Origin: Myxococcales bacterium
GTDB lineage: Bacteria > Myxococcota > Myxococcia > Myxococcales > Anaeromyxobacteraceae
Assembly (NCBI GenBank): GCA_021779335.1
Contig: JAJYAW010000190.1
Location: 1-6,067 of the forward strand
DNA: 6,067 bases
Direction: 5' to 3'
Part shown: piece after piece, positions 5,584 through 6,067 of the stretch
Position numbering within the stretch: position 1 is the stretch's first letter
Layout of the letters: every line of letters starts with the position of its first letter
Made by a program: the position numbers and the translations under genes
The notes under the pieces: generated by a model
The model's input: only the letters and a program-made list of their open reading frames with translations
Told to the model about the DNA's origin: nothing
The model's database searches: none

Positions 5584-6067
5584 TCAGCCCCGCCGCAGCG
5601 CCGGGCCGTGCGCCGCCTCGTGCGCCAGGAGCCGCCGCTTCAGCTCCAGCCCGCCCGAGTAGCCGCCCAGCCGGCCGCCGGCCGCCACCACCCGGTGGCA
5701 GGGCACCAGGATGGCCACCGGGTTCCTCGCGTTGGCGGCGCCCACCGCCCGGGCGGCGCCCGGCCGGCCCAGCGCCGCGGCCACCTCGCCGTAGGTGCGC
5801 ACCTCGCCCCAGGGGATGGCGAGGAGCGCCCGCCAGACCAGCCGCTGGAAGTCGCTGCCCTGCAGGTCCAGCGCCGGCAGGTGGGGCGCCCTCCCGGCGA
5901 AGTAGTCGGTGAGCGCCTCCCGCGCCGCCGCCAGGTGGCCGCGCGCCAGCGCCGAGACGGCCGGCTGCGTCGAGCCGCGCTCCCCGAAGGCCAGGCCGAC
6001 CACGCCCTGCTCGGTGGCCTCGATGGTGAGAAAGCCGAGCGGCGAGCGGTGGCGGGCCCGGGCCGTC
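5584..6067 (-). CDS. ogt: Methylated-DNA--[protein]-cysteine S-methyltransferase (O6-alkylguanine repair), 5' end beyond window
   Basis: A suicide DNA-repair protein that moves the alkyl group from O6-alkylguanine onto its own cysteine. The 160 visible residues hold the end of the N-terminal domain (SPLGFLTIEATEQGVVGLAFG, visible residues 8-28) and the whole C-terminal DNA-binding domain: DFQRLVWRALLAIPWGEVRTY from 72, and the active-site block NPVAILVPCHRVV, with the acceptor cysteine at visible residue 123. Spacing from this Cys matches human MGMT throughout: Tyr92 (Tyr114), Arg106 (arginine finger Arg128), Asn115 (Asn137), Lys143 (Lys165) and Glu150 (Glu172). GGYSGG follows at 134-139. The frame is open to the right edge, and N-terminal domain sequence lies upstream of the GTG at 6003, so that codon is not the true start. 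There is no sign of an Ada regulatory domain in the visible part. Stop TGA at 5586-5584; glgC follows 97 nt later, probably from its own promoter. Confidence 0.95.
   Translation of the reverse strand, partial: TARARHRSPLGFLTIEATEQGVVGLAFGERGSTQPAVSALARGHLAAAREALTDYFAGRAPHLPALDLQGSDFQRLVWRALLAIPWGEVRTYGEVAAALGRPGAARAVGAANARNPVAILVPCHRVVAAGGRLGGYSGGLELKRRLLAHEAAHGPALRRG

Noticed and set aside
4305..5912. 535-codon plus-strand frame across glgC and ogt.
   Set aside because: Antisense to two genes with complete catalytic motifs; the product is Val/His/Asp-rich and then Pro/Arg-rich without recognisable domains.
5584..6003. A complete 139-residue short Ogt starting at the GTG at 6003.
   Set aside because: The 21 residues encoded before this GTG continue the N-terminal domain (SPLGFLTIEATEQG), so the gene begins beyond the window edge.

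Overview
The window is very GC-rich DNA (well above 70% G+C by eye, with almost every third codon position G or C). It carries five protein genes and very little intergenic space. The base composition, the GTG starts, a CBM9/DUF5916 outer-membrane protein (so a Gram-negative cell) and the gene content would fit a high-GC myxobacterium such as an Anaeromyxobacter-like organism. That assignment is inference from style, not a database match.

Layout: (1) 1-508, minus strand: C-terminally truncated (window edge) gene for an unrecognised Ala/Leu-rich protein. It starts with GTG 16 nt after the stop of the gene before it. (2) 525-1454, minus: a stand-alone PD-(D/E)XK (RecB/Cas4-type) nuclease with four cysteines placed like the [4Fe-4S] ligands of Cas4/AddB. 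Genes 2 and 1 look like one operon. (3) 1455-1625: a 171-bp divergent intergenic region with an 11-bp direct repeat. (4) 1626-4229, plus: a large secreted protein with a signal peptide, a CBM9-like domain and a DUF5916 outer-membrane beta-barrel. (5) 4245-5486, minus: glgC, glucose-1-phosphate adenylyltransferase, convergent with gene 4 with only 15 bp between the stops. It has a good SD and a plausible sigma-70-type promoter. (6) 5584-6067, minus: an O6-alkylguanine-DNA alkyltransferase (Ogt/MGMT type) whose N-terminus lies beyond the right edge.

The genes do not form one obvious pathway. GlgC makes ADP-glucose for glycogen synthesis in the cytoplasm. Ogt repairs alkylated guanine. The nuclease probably acts in DNA processing of unknown kind. 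The CBM9/DUF5916 protein sits in the outer membrane with an unknown ligand. The window reads as ordinary chromosomal housekeeping and accessory genes. I see no mobile element, tRNA, rRNA or CRISPR array. The least explained part is the nuclease plus unknown-protein pair on the left. The many long overlapping frames on both strands are high-GC artefacts.
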